A stretch of DNA of 64,000 bases from the NCBI GenBank assembly GCA_019843655.1, contig JACDQD010000006.1, forward strand, positions 13,224,246-13,288,245, given 5' to 3'. Within the stretch, counting starts at the first letter, position 1. Every line of letters starts with the position of its first letter. The position numbers and the translations under genes were made by a program. Source of the stretch: Lethocerus indicus (taxonomy: Eukaryota; Arthropoda; Insecta; Hemiptera; Belostomatidae). The notes under the pieces were generated by a model. That model worked only from the letters and a program-made list of their open reading frames with translations, was not told the origin of the DNA and made no database searches. This document shows, piece after piece, positions 36,640 through 49,449 of this stretch.

Positions 36640-39600
36640 ACGCCACGCCAAATTGCCCCAGCAGCCGCGACAACGTGGCGACACCCCCCTATCACCAAGC
36701 AACAAAACCTCTACTACATTACAGTCAGGAACTCATTAGCCAGTTAATTTCTTCCCAAACTTGGGACTGATCAGAACCTGATTTATAAATCAAGCACAGT
36801 AAGTTATGAGTTTATTTTAGTATTGTCTATATAGAGATACTTTAAGAATGCTGAGATTTCCATAGAATGAGTATATGGATAAGGGGATTACTGAGAGAGT
36901 TCCTTTTTCTAGTTGGTCCTGCGGGTTTAACACTGCCGTGAAACTTTCATGAGATAAAGCACCGAATAAACCAACTTTCATATGTGAGCTACACACCGGG
37001 ACAAAAAATCGCCCTCGGTGAAGGAAAGACACATATGGCTTGATCCTTATCACTTCAGAAAGACGTCTCCAAACCCAAACCTACCTAACCCATTTCTACC
37101 TGACGATGGCACAATAGACTTGTGTAAAGCCAAAACCCCAACGGAATCCTAATCCTCTGGGAAAGTCTGCTCTGGAGCAGACCAGGTATGCTAGGTAAAA
37201 TATAAAAGCTACTATGGAACTCAAACAAAAGATAGGGCGGTAACACGGGCACAATGCCGGGATGAAGGGGGGGGGGCGCCCCCTACCTGGCCCCGATTCA
37301 AAAAAGAATGGCTCTCTCTCCTCGGGCCACTCCCTCCCTCCCTCCATCCCTCTTGTATTGTGCCCCTCCCGCGGTTTAATCCCTCCGACCGACCGCCGGT
37401 GCTCTTGGGGAGGTTTTTTTCAATAACCTGCAAATAACCTGACGTTCCGAGGAGGACAGAATGGGATATTCGAAAATTATACAGGAGCGAGGGCCATCTG
37501 TCCGAGAGGGAGCTGCGACTGGCGAAACGCCCCACGTATAACAAAGGAACTTCACCTGTTACCGAGGGACAAGATTCCGCCAACAGAATAGTCAAAAATA
37601 TTTATCGTTTGAAATATATAAAATAAACTTTTATCGATAATATAATTTTAATAATAATATAAAAATGAATTGTACGACTGGAGAATTTTTGTTCCATTCG
37701 CGAGCACAACGGCGTAACGCGAATACATTATTTAGAATGAAAAATGTAAAGGACAGTTCTTATAAATCGCCGATTCGTTGGAATTCTATTTTAATGCTTG
37801 AACGGAACGGTATTTTTTTTTAAGAAAAGAAGTGACAGTAACGAAGTTATTAGAATTCATTACATAATACAAACGCAAATAGCAGGCTTCCTAGAATACG
37901 GTTAGTTACACAACCCCGCCTCTGCCACACTGGCGGCGGACACCCGAAGCCTCTGGGTTAAACCATGAGGAGCGAAAACCGACAACTACGCGGGGTGCAC
38001 CCACGTCCAAGTACTGGCTGAAGTGCCCGATGCCCAGAAAACGTGGGCGTCCTCCGGGGTATTGCACAACGGGAAAAGAGACGCGGAATTAATTCCACTC
38101 GCCCGAGGAATTGGAAAGGAATTGAACTAGAGGAAATTCGTATTAATACAAATACAACACAATAACAATACACTTGTTAAAGAAATATAAATGTAGATTA
38201 TATTTAACAATTTGAAACTTCGTTTATGTCCCAGAATGGGTGGGACGGACCTGAGAAAAATTAAATATTAATGGGGAGATGGGAAAGGTTATATTAACGA
38301 TACTATTAGGTCCAGTAAAGAATACGGGAAAGAAATTATTCCGAGCAATACAATATGGTAGACACCAAGTACAATATTTTGGGCAGTAAACGATGACAGT
38401 GTCACATATGGGAAATTTATTTATTCGTGTCAGTCCAGCAGGTGACCTAGAAAAAACTGGGAATGCCCAATAAAGCACGAATAACGCAGAGGTCACACTG
38501 CACGTGCACCCATTACGTGGGAGGGGGGTGGACCCGACGGGCATGCGCCTAAGTGACATTTTCAATAATTGCATTATAAACCATTAATTCGCCTCCGCTC
38601 TAGCCGATAAATGACTGAATAATACGGGCTTGGGAAGCACGATAAGGGCCTAATTACGGCCGCAAATCTTGCACGAATACTCTGATATGAAATTCCCCAA
38701 GTTCCCAAGCATTGTTTGAAATATGCCTTTTAATATAGTTGCATAAACGGTAAGCATAGAAAATGCTTAAAATCCTAGGGGTAAATTGGTAGACCCGACT
38801 GTTAAAATATGGGTTTCCCGTACTAGTCGAATGAGACATGTTGAGACGGGAAGAGACATGACACAGGGGGTAAGGTTAGGAAGAAAAAAGAGACGGCAAG
38901 GGAGGGGTGAGGAGTTTGAGGCTAGTGCTAGCGACCTCGGGGCGAGGCTATTCTTGGAATAGGACGTCACAAAATATACACTTCTTTGACCAATGTTAAG
39001 AAAGGTTCGTAAAAACATTTTCAGTAGGATGACACATAAAAATACGGCCGTTTGCCCCAGTAAAAAAATTAGAACATTAGAGCTATCATATATTTTTTCC
39101 CCCAGACAGAAGTGAAATTGGCTCGGACACATCTAAAATAAATACCATGCAACTATACACATGCACTGTGCCTACTACACCATCCATTATCCATGTATAA
39201 TATGGATATTTACAACAGAAAACGGAATTATATTTTCGACAAGCTCCTCTAGAAAAATGTATATAAAAAGGTTCCAACGAATTTTATTAAATTATTTTAT
39301 TTACAAGTATTCTACAATGTACATTGTCCGATGTTGATATCTGAATTAAGCAGAAAATAATTGATCACCTAATTGTTGCAACCAACGAGATTCTGATCAT
39401 ACTCAGCTTCAACCTCTAGACTTAGAAGCAATAAAGCGCTAAAATAATAGGTACCTTTTGAAAGAGTAATATAATCTACGAAAGGAAAAAACTGAATTGC
39501 TCAATCCGAATTGAAGGATTACCTCCTTCAGAGAGAAAACTGCTTCCGTTTTAAATTTCGGGGAGTATACAAACAATTATTGTATTATTAGCAGGGAGTA

Positions 39601-39929
39601 AAATCTATATTGATAAATATATCAATTTCCACATCCTCCAACAGCACTGACAAGTATGTTTTACACGGACGCAGGGTATCTGTGTCACCATAATATATAA
39701 CATAACTACAAGAAATATTAAAACAAATGCGCAATCAACATACTTAAGCTTATCTTCAAGTTACACTTTTACAACATACTAATCTAGTTATGTACTGACG
39801 AGAAAATTGTTCGTGAATCCGTTTAAGGGGCGGCACTAATATACCATGCAACTTTTCGGCAGTAAAAATTAACGGAAAAGAAAATTTTCCACATCACAGC
39901 ATATACGGTGGCAAAAGTAGGCCCAGAAA
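36640..39929. other. non-coding stretch
   Basis: Includes a 10-G run at 37267-37276 in a GC-rich patch (37240-37530). Minus-strand frames of 116, 121 and 124 codons lack domains and are treated as chance. No RNA gene recognised. Confidence 0.5.
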
Positions 39930-40453
39930 GTAAATGAGAACGAGAAGAGGGGGTAGAGTGGGGAGGCGTTCACGGGGAGGGGAGGAGGGCGGATGTGAAG
40001 GGTGATTAATAAGGGGAAAGAGAGGGAGTCGGGGGACGGGCCGAGGACCGCGGCCCCCAGAGGAGGCACATATCAAAAATAGAATAGGAGTCTGGGTCAT
40101 TGAACACGTGAAAGAGAGAGAGAGAGAGAAGAGAAGGGGAGGAACAGGGGGGTGTGAGAGAGGGAGCAGAAGACATTATAAGGAAAGGGCTAAGGGAGAG
40201 GGGAGAAACCGCATTAAACCGAAAAGAGGGAGGGGGCGTTCGACGACGGGGAGGGGGAGACGGACTTTCACTCGCGGCCTCAACCAGACACATTGCGACA
40301 TGTTGCAAAATATTCGTAAAGCCCGCCTCTTGGGCCGCCACCGTCGACGCAACCACAGAACTCCTGAGAGAACCAAAAAAAATCGGTAGACGGTAACCGG
40401 ACTGGGCGAAGAAACGGCAGCGGCCGGGCGGAACTAACGCCGCGACGAAAGGG

Positions 40454-40460
40454 TATAAAT
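40454..40460 (+). promoter_or_regulatory. possible TATA box
   Basis: GGGTATAAAT in a CpG-rich setting; start of transcription would fall near 40485 on the plus strand. If the minus-strand first-exon reading is right, this is intronic and irrelevant. Confidence 0.2.
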
Positions 40461-40471
40461 GAAGTACTTAC

Positions 40472-40553
40472 CGACGGAGGCGACCTGGTCCGGGCTCCTC
40501 GGGGCGTTCCGGCGGCCGTACTCTACGGTATTCCACACAAGGCACACACAACT
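40472..40553 (-). CDS. possible first or early exon in the CpG-rich island
   Basis: Seen: on the minus strand the CpG-rich segment ends at a near-ideal donor, GTCG|GTAAGTA (40471-40466). The frame is open for 27 codons upstream. It includes EYGRRNAPRSPDQVASV and leaves one base. An AACAG acceptor is possible at 40554-40556, but the segment could also simply be a first exon whose start is not visible. Codons at the upstream end overlap the dispersed CTACGGTATTCCA motif, so that part may be repeat-derived. Unrecognised product. It may be untranslated leader instead. Confidence 0.22.
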
Positions 40554-41330
40554 CTGTTTTATGTATAAAACAAATGTTGCTCGTGGGAGTTCCTCGGCAC
40601 CTCACAGTTGCTCAACTCTATCCGAACACTGAATAACTTTCCAAGGACGGTCTCAGCCGTCCCAACCGAAGGCTAGGAGCCGGAGGAGGGCGGTGAGAGC
40701 TCGGTGTGCGACTGAGGAAAGAAAGAGGGAGAGAGGAGGAGTATGTGTGTAAGGGAGACAGAGGGAGAGAGAGAGAGAGAGAGAGAGGCAGAAGAGAGGT
40801 GGAAGCGATGTTGAGACGACGAGGACTGAACTGGTAGTGAACATTGCAGTGTTGGGCGCAGTTAGTACTGCGGGTTGTTCCCCCACCACTGTGGGGCGAC
40901 CCGGGGGCGCCTCCCCCTCCGCCTCGCCCCCACCCGTCTGGGTCCTTCACCCGGCGCGACGCCCCCACCAACGCCCCTGGGCCCCTCGCAATTTTCTACT
41001 CTTCTCTCCACCCCTCACCCCGCCCACCCTCACCACCTAGCCGCCGCCGCCACCCCTTCCTTTTTCCCTCTCATCACTGGTGGGGGCAGATACGCTCTTC
41101 TTTATGCTGTAGTCCCCCGCTCGGATGCCGACATAGCTGGAATACCGCGGCCGGAGGGGGGGGGGGCACAACTGACCACCCCAATAACCGACGTGTCCCC
41201 CGCAACCCTCCCCCGCGCAAAACCCGTAATTCCCGATGACTCCCTTTTGCCTCTGTTGCCCATAACGAAACAGAGACCTTTCGCAAACCACGTGGCGGCG
41301 AATCATTCGAAATCAAAAAGATAATCGAAT

Positions 41331-44300
41331 GCCACTCGAGCATACTTAGAGATATTCAGTGCGTTAAATGAGATTAACTGAAAAGCTCTTGGCCGGTAAC
41401 TTGAATTTAGTTCTTAAGCAGTTGACGGGTTAGAATGTTAAACCCGAAAAGATCGAAAGATACGATAGCCCCAAATCGCTTTGCCTTTAAATTGATTCGA
41501 ATTTTATAAGAGACGCGTATAGGTAAAATAACATAAATTAATCGGTAGATATATATAAACGATTTCTACATTTTTTATATTACTACGCGAATTTATTCGT
41601 CTAAAAGATAGCCTAGAGATTCGCATAAATTGACCAAAAGTTAGAATATGTCTTCGCTATTTGTAATTCCGAAGATGAATGTGTGGGAAGATGTTTGGAG
41701 TTTGACGAAGTTAACGCATATAAATCTGGACGAGTTTAAGGATAATTGAAGGCAATTATTTACTCTATCCCGGTTCCAGTTAGCCCCGTATTTTGCGATT
41801 CCAGTTTGTAATCTGTCCGGTTTTTACAGACTGGAGGGCGGTTGATTTATCGCCGCGGAAATTAAAATTAATTTAAAAACAGTCCTTATAAAAGTTCAGA
41901 ATGTAGGGTGATGGCGGTCGGCGTGCGTTTCGCCCGCTGAAAATCCCACGACCTTCACGGGCATCCCCGCGGTCAACCGGGACCTGGACCACCTACTACA
42001 TACATACCTCCACCCAGTATTAAACTGCATCGCCTAGTGCGCTTACACTTCAACACACAGCAAACTAATATATCTCTCGCGAATACAATTTTAATAAGTA
42101 TCCCAAGAAAACCACAAAAAATCTGTCCCGTATTATTAACAGAAATAAGATAAATCCTTCACTACAGCCATGAAATATAATATGAACTTCTAAGCCATTA
42201 AACACTGGTCTTTCAAAATAGATTTCAAAGTACTGTCAAAATGTATCCATCGTTTGTGAATATCACAACCTTTTACCAATACTGTTTTATATCTTTCACT
42301 TAAAAATTATAAGAAAATATTTTCATTCCTATATTTATGCGAATATTATACCTCCTCTCGAATCACAAAGCCGAGAACAGCTTACTAAGAAGAGAATTAC
42401 TAAACTTACCTGCTTGCTAGGTGGATGGATGCAAAAAGACGTTTACAAACGTCTAATGTCGAATCATTCCCGTTTCATAGTAGTAGTTACAAAGGCGTCA
42501 AACAGCTGTGCAATGCTCGAACAGGAACTTAAATTTAAGCATTTAAATCAAGTCCCCTCTTGAACTGAGATGAATTCTCCGAAATCCCCGTCACTAACTT
42601 AACACTGAACGCGAACACCATCATCTCGGTTCCCAGAAAAAGTGATTCTCCTTACTCCATCTAATTTTCATTCTTCCTTTGTCTGCCCGTTCGGTCATCG
42701 ATCGACTGGACCTATCGAGAGAGAGCAGGAAATGCCCCAACCCGAGAAATCTTCCCCGGGGTTTCCGGTGGGCGATTGTACCGTCTAGATCAGTCTGAAA
42801 ATACATTTCCTATAGTCTTTAATAAAATTAAAAGTTTTTATTAATTATTATTTAATCTAATCGCTATCGTGCGAATATAATACACCGCCAAAAAACGAAA
42901 GAGAACCGAAGGAACGCGTGCACTTTTTTCCATTTCAGCTTTCATTCGGAACAAGGTCGGATTCGATCCGGTGATTTAATACGGGAGAATCGGGACCTCG
43001 AGAGCCCGCCATCCGTATAAGGCCCCAATAATGGACACGCATTGTTCCAAGAAAGTCGAGGAGTTGGCGTTGCCCCGATTTTGAAACAGGCCCTGTGACT
43101 AACCGGCGTTTATCGCGAATGTCCGTTGAAAAGAGATAAATTTCAGCTGAAACTGACGAGCTGAAAGGAACGAGACTAGAGTTTATTGCTCGGCAGAGTA
43201 ATGAGAATAAGTGCGGTGAAATGGAATTACACACAAACAGTCGGGGAAATGATATTTCTATTGTTATGAGTTCAATCTCGGAAGGATTTGTTGCTCTGAA
43301 CGGCTGAAATGTACACACAGCGCCCCTTTAACAAACAGACCGTGTATGCACTCAATTGAATCAAGAGATGTATATATTTAAAACAATTGACGAATTTTAC
43401 AGTTCCAAAGTGTTGAAATATTTCTTTCAATACAATATACAGATAATCGTTAAAATCTAACACAACATTACTGGCCCACGTATTAATTAACTAAAAATAT
43501 TAAAGAAAATATCGAAAATTGAAAACTATTTATCCGGCCCCGACGTCTGCACAATTATATAGCGAGTAATTAGAAATTCCCCGACGGACACCCATAAACA
43601 ACGAGATTAAAATAAATTTGAGACCGCCAATAAAACCGGTATGCTGAAAATATTCCAGAATAATGTCCGATAACAAGAGACTCTAATATAAATACGACAT
43701 AAATGTACGGGTGGTTCACCGCCGACGGAAATTCAAAAGATTTTACTGTCGAAAAAATGTATGTATTGGGAATATACATGCAGAAGATTTTAGATGCGGG
43801 AATAAATGTTCTTCTGTATCTCAAATATTCCAGAATATATATACATATAGACTGGCATCTATACAGGCGCTGATGAAGGCCTAACAAACCAATATACTAC
43901 ATGTCATGCACGTCTAAGGTGTTCATCTGAAGGAACCCTAAATTTGATTCCAAATCAAATCCTGGAGAGCACATTGAAAAAACCACTGTGATAAGAGCTG
44001 AAGAAAAACTACCGCATCAATTCTCGAAGGGAGAGTTGATTCCGTACATTGACCAATGAACTGTTACAACAACTGAACGATATACAAATCTAATAATGCA
44101 CCGATGGGCGACCATACGAACAGATCCCGAATCGAGCCCGATATCAAACTGGAAGTTTTGTTATCGACGGGGCATTCATATAGTAGCTGAGCACTGGGTG
44201 GGGGCTACACCACCATCAACGTTTTTCCCTCTGAGTGACCCAACCCCTTAGGCACGGCGGTTCAATCGAAAACAGCCACAATGGCAACCTCACAGAAATC

Positions 44301-46277
44301 GGTTCAATGAATAGTTTCCACGGTACCGACGCTATTGGCGACTGTGGAATAATTTCTACTCCGGAAACGAAAATAGTTTTTCTTAGTTCAACAGAAGAGA
44401 TGCGTAGGAAACAGATAATATTCCCTTATTTCATCCGATAATACAACGTAGCCGTTATGGCATATTTCTTCCTCGTGATATTCTATACTTTGAATTCCCA
44501 ACTTTCCGTACGTATACAGAATGTAAAAATATTTAGGGAATTCATCTGGTCGAGAAAATATACATAACATTATTATTCATATCTGAAGGCTAATTGTTTC
44601 TACGTAATACATGTCTGATGTCGACGTAATTTTGCCGGGGAATCAGTGTGACGGATTTCTTCCAGTGAATAAACTTTACGGAGAACAACCTATTCTAATT
44701 CAAAATTCAAACTTATTTCAAATAATTATGTCATTCCTGAACTTCACGTACGACACGATCTTATGACACCTTAAGCACGTGCCAGATATTTAACGTCACT
44801 GTTTGCACAACTCAATGTGTGCTCAAATTACAATATTGTTTCCGTTGCTACTAGACGTGTTTCGTCTACTCCAAGTTTGACCATTAGTTCGATAAAACCA
44901 GAACGTCAGCCGCAAGAACAACAAAAAGATTTGGTATTTATGCGAATAAACCATAACACCGGCTGACCTCTGTTAGTGCTGACTGAAACTTGATCTCGTA
45001 GACCAAACAAGAGAGAGAGAACCTATGATAATATCGCGAGGGCGATACTGTAGCTTCCAAACCTCAGGGCCCACTTCATAGTAACGTTTTTGCATTTATT
45101 TAGATGTTAGAATTACAGAAGCTCTATGTCACATTGAGTACTCTCTAACCTTGGATTTTAAACATGTTCAGAGCTTCTTTAAAGGATTTGACGTACTTTG
45201 ATTGATGCCTGAGCACAAACATGGCGCTGTAGGGCAACTAATCTTAATGGGCACGAATATAAAATCTTAAGAACCAATAAACGTATAATGACAATTCATA
45301 ACAATTTGATAAGTGGTGTTTAAATATTTTGTAATGAATTCAAGATTGAACTGAACGAGCAAGAAAAGAAAGATTTAATTTTTAATTTGCATGAATATAC
45401 TGGAAAAAAGCGATTGTATCAAGTGCAGTGTCCACGTCAGGACGAAACCTGCTTAGGTTAGTCCCCTAAATGTTAAGCATTTTTATTCTGCATTGCATAA
45501 CAAAGTCAATTATATAATACAATTTTTCTGAGGAGTGTATCATACTAGTAGAAAGAAGGAGTATTATAATACAAATTTATTCTCTAATAATGCCTTACAT
45601 TTCTTTTCTATCATGACTCATATTATGTATGTTAGTGAGAACTCAACAAGTGGTTCTAAGAAATGTGCTTTGTCTATAATATTAGGTTAGTAATATAAAG
45701 TGATATATATTAAAAAATGTATTCCTTGTGTATCCATATCCAGGACCTGGATAAATAATTATAATGAATAAATTTGTTGATATAAAACGATTATTATAAA
45801 CAGTATGCACTAGATTATATACTATACTTTTCTGGCTTGAATATAACCAGTTAGCCGGATAACATTTATATTTATTATGCATTTATATATAGGTGTTACT
45901 AAACTAAATATACAAACATAATATGTGTAGTAATGATGTTTTTAATTGTTGTTATTAATAAATTCACAAAAGTGCGAGAGATTTAAATCAATAAGCCAAG
46001 TACAGATCAGTCATGCCAGTTGTCATTAAGATTAAATGAAGATTTATATCAAATCAATTCAATTTCAGGCCTTTTTTTCTATAATCAATCATGTCGTCCC
46101 TAAAAACTGTTAGCGAACTTATTGTAATTGCGATTTTCGGCCGAGAGACGTTGAGCGTACGTTTTTGCTTCGTTACTGACACAGATTTGGGGATTACTTA
46201 AATATATGTGTACTTCTACAGACCGCTATTTTGGTTCAGTCGATGGATCTCCTACAACACATTGACGGTGACGCCTC
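41331..46277. other. long non-coding stretch
   Basis: Mostly AT-rich. AGACGTTT-AC-AAACGTCT at 42437-42454 is a perfect 8-bp-arm inverted repeat. A 127-codon minus frame (42935-43318) and a 68-codon plus frame (44235-44441) have no recognisable domain. A CTGATGAAGGC motif at about 43870 resembles a hammerhead 5' core but has no GAAA half. No RNA gene or mobile element recognised. Confidence 0.5.
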
Positions 46278-46364
46278 CACGTGGCCTCCACTTTGGGAAA
46301 CGTTTCGTTGCTAGGAAACGAGGAACCTTTAACGAAGATTCGTTAAAAAGAGAAACTGACGTCA
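46278..46364. promoter_or_regulatory. E-box, RFX-type X-box and CRE cluster
   Basis: CACGTG at 46278-46283; GTTGCTAGGAAAC at 46307-46319, matching the RFX X-box half-site pattern RYYNYY-N-RRNRAC; TGACGTCA at 46357-46364. Three full-consensus sites within 87 bp of a locally GC-richer segment. Known: X-boxes bound by RFX factors mark promoters of ciliary genes in animals. A 91-codon open plus frame (46208-46483) spans the cluster and ends TESETHRCQPDAGTN; no domain is recognised, and an acceptor-like TACTTCTACAG precedes it at 46220. No ciliary gene is visible within reach. Confidence 0.4.
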
Positions 46365-48043
46365 AGAATGAGCCGTCGAAGAAAAGGAATAAATTAGTTC
46401 AGAATATAATGTTAATGAACCGGTCGCCAAGCAGTACTGAAAGCGAAACTCACAGATGCCAACCAGACGCGGGAACGAACTAAAAAAAAACTGTATAACC
46501 TTGTATTGGAGCATTTTAAATATACAACGAGCATCGATTTTATTTTACAGTTATTTGTATATTGAAATAGCACAGGCGGGTGTGAATGTAGGAATAGTGA
46601 AACAGGATTCTCGAGACCACTAATATAAAAGCCGTAGCAGTATTTGAAATAAAAAAATGCTCTATGGCCAGGCATTAATCTAGCAGCCGGTCACATGGGC
46701 TGGAGGGCCAAATATCGGAATGATAAATACCCAATGAGCGGGCTGTCGGTAACCCTACGAAAGGTCGAAGCCCCTGTCCAAGGTATGCGGCAATAATCGG
46801 ACAACGGGACACCCGGAGGAACAAAGGTCCGACGGTGATGAATTAAGGAGCGGAGGGACAGGGATAGAGGTAGAAAGCGGGACGGACAGAGCTGGGAGGA
46901 AGGGACACAAAAAGGAAATGTGAGATCTCAGACTGATGCTCCGGGCACAATCATCGATTTCAAACGGGCAATTAGTCCACGCCGACCGCTTTTAATTTTT
47001 TGAGAAGGAGCAATTACTTTCCTCACAATTCCTCTCTATGTCGACAGCACCCCCGGAAGACAAATTTACTAATTATAACGAGGCCCAATAATATAGTTGG
47101 TTCATATTTTTTGAAGTCACCAAATACTCCAGTTTTCCCCAAGATTTTGGACGCGCGCATTTGTCCCACGGAATTCATTCGGAGTGTGTCCTCGGGATCT
47201 ATTTTAATCTTTTTCCGAACTCTCCCGCCTCGTCGGGTAGCCGGCTCAAAAGAGGTTTCTACACAGCTATTACTGTATTGCGAACCGAAGTATTGAGGGA
47301 GAAATTATTATATTTCGTATAACATAATTCTATTAGATTGAGGACAAGTTGTTAATGCATAATAATTGAAAGTCGATATTTTTATCAAACGACTAGATGC
47401 GACTGGGCGAAATAAATTAATAATAATATCGCAGTTAAAAATATCACTATTTATAGTTATTTTCTGCAATTTATCTCTCACTGTAGCTTCGATGTTAACA
47501 GCATGTTAACTGCTCTAGTCGCTGGGGGCCAGAAAAGTTTCCCTAAGCCGACTGGCAGGTATAGAACAGTAGGGCCCAAGTTCACTAGAAGTGAAGTAGT
47601 CGGTCCCATTAGGCAAGTTGGCTCACTGAGTTAGTCATTGTTTCGACGAGCCGGCGCTACTGGGGTTTTTTCCAGCGCCCCAAGTCCCAACGCCCCTAAA
47701 AACAACCAACAATCAATCGGTCTCAGACATCGGACGCCCGCACATTCTATTATACCGTGTATAAAAAGTACATGATGAAAAATATAATAATTTAGTAATA
47801 ATTTAAACTCATTTCAGTCAACAGATGACTGTGGCAATTGCTGCATATTATTTGAGCTAACCTGCACAGATATATGTATATATATAAATATATATCCTCC
47901 ATTTTAGGGTAGAGAAAAAATTAATCACAAGCAATACAATATTGCTAAATGTACATTACGTATGTATTCAATATGAATTTTCATTTAACCGGCACGCAAT
48001 TTTAAATAAATTCGGTTTATATTTGGTGTGAGTCAGGAGGTTG

Positions 48044-48051
<8 letters not shown>
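46365..48051. other. non-coding stretch
   Basis: GC-richer to 47290, then AT-rich. A 93-codon minus-strand open run (47304-47026) overlaps a 98-codon plus frame; neither has a domain. TGTTAACAGCATGTTAACTG near 47491 holds two GTTAAC palindromes. Confidence 0.5.

Positions 48052-48117
<66 letters not shown>
48052..48117. repeat. (TA)33 microsatellite
   Basis: Uninterrupted TA repeat of 66 bases. Confidence 0.98.
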
Positions 48118-48124
<7 letters not shown>

Positions 48125-49437
48125 AAATGTTTGCAGTCAACAAGCGGTTCGTTCGGGTAATGGGCACACCGATTATGAAAGTGCATTTATAGATTAATAT
48201 TATATTACGGAGTATATTGTAACTGCGCTATTTCTTCGCAATATTCATGGTATACAAACACGTCTGGCATTCAACTGCTCGCTACATTTTATGTAGATGT
48301 CCAGCAACGTCGGTGACTCCAATTTCAATTAGCAGAGGAAAATCGGTTGAACTAATTACAATTTAATATTACTTTCATACCGAATTGCCGTACTTTAATA
48401 TCGTCTATAATTAGTTGAAATTCGGCCGGATTACTTATCAATGAAATAAACGCTCATTTTAAAAACTATAGTACAGTTTTTATAATCATTAACGAAATTT
48501 GTCATTGTTGGTAATAACCTCATTAAAGTGTCACGTGTACGAAGGTAATTAAATCGAATACCATCAATCTTGTGACTTTCAGTACCTCTGACTCCTTGAT
48601 TTCATCATATGCCGGACAGGTCTCTTCAAACCTCAGTTTGAAATGGTTATTTTGGCGTTTAGCTTGAGACCAGTTAGTGACAATTTCTGAAATATTATTC
48701 CATATATAATACACGGCACGATTCTGAATTTTCTCATTGTAAGGATCTTTTCACTACTATACTTATTTTAATTTGCAATTACATTATTTGAATTAAGTTT
48801 TATTCGATTCGAATAACTTAATTAAGAAATATTTAAATACTGTAAACAACTAGTGTTAACATACGTACGAAAATAGGGAGCCAAAAATATATTTTCGGCG
48901 GGTGATTTTGGATCGAAATCGGGCCTGTTGAAAAGGTGCCGGCGGGGCGCAATGCGGCTGAGAAGGAAGGGGAACGGGGCACGGTAAAACCCGGTATTTC
49001 AGGATCTGAAAACAGTTCAACTTTCGCCTCATAATGCGGATGGAACGTTTTGCAACCGACACTCCTTGGGGAAAGTTGCAGTCTAACTGCACCGGGCCCG
49101 CTACCATTTTAGATTCAGGCTCACATTTAAATCGGCCACAATTCGTTTTTTTTTTTTGTTTTCTGTTCCAAATCGATATCCTGTACAGGGAGGAAAACTC
49201 TGTGTTTGAGTTCTGCGCTGTATTTCAGGGCTGAAGGAGCGGTTGTATTAAATTACAGTGAAAGGACTGTTCGGGAATTTGGGATTTATTAAGGAGGTTG
49301 CAGGAGTTTTGAAGAAATATAATTTTTTCAAAGTAGATGATGCGGCCATCACATCGACCGCTTTTTCCCCCCCGCGGCCATGAAAACTAGATGGCGTCGG
49401 TGATTCACCTTTGCCGTGTTTCCCATCGTGTTTTATT
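48118..49437. other. non-coding stretch
   Basis: AT-rich, with a GC-richer patch at 48890-49130 and a 12-T run at 49146-49157. Nothing recognised. Confidence 0.5.
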
Positions 49438-49449
49438 CCCCCCCCCCCC
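49438..49449. repeat. poly-C run, 12 C
   Basis: Twelve C in a pyrimidine-rich context. Confidence 0.95.

Larger units (their letters stand above)
39930..41330. promoter_or_regulatory. GC-, CpG- and GA-rich island, candidate promoter region
   Basis: The longest GC-rich region in the window. It contains purine-rich DNA (39950-40040), a GAGA tract (40111-40165), a CpG-dense core (about 40380-40520), a second GAGA tract (40716-40800), pyrimidine-rich CCNCCC DNA (40880-41080) and an 11-G run (41156-41166). Known: animal promoters, including insect GAGA-factor promoters, often have this make-up. The proline-, serine- or arginine-rich frames here are composition artefacts. A donor-bounded segment on the minus strand (40553-40472) and TATAAAT on the plus strand (40454-40460) are the only gene-like signals. 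Confidence 0.4.

Noticed and set aside
40837..41324. Proline/arginine-rich frames of up to 149 codons
   Set aside because: Composition artefacts of the GC-rich, pyrimidine-rich island.
43866..43890. CTGATGAAGGCCTAACAAACC, hammerhead-like start
   Set aside because: No GAAA half and no helix II; not counted as a ribozyme.
47023..47304. 93-codon minus-strand open run with protein-like composition
   Set aside because: Runs of this length are expected many times in the window, and both strands are open at once; splice signals are weak.
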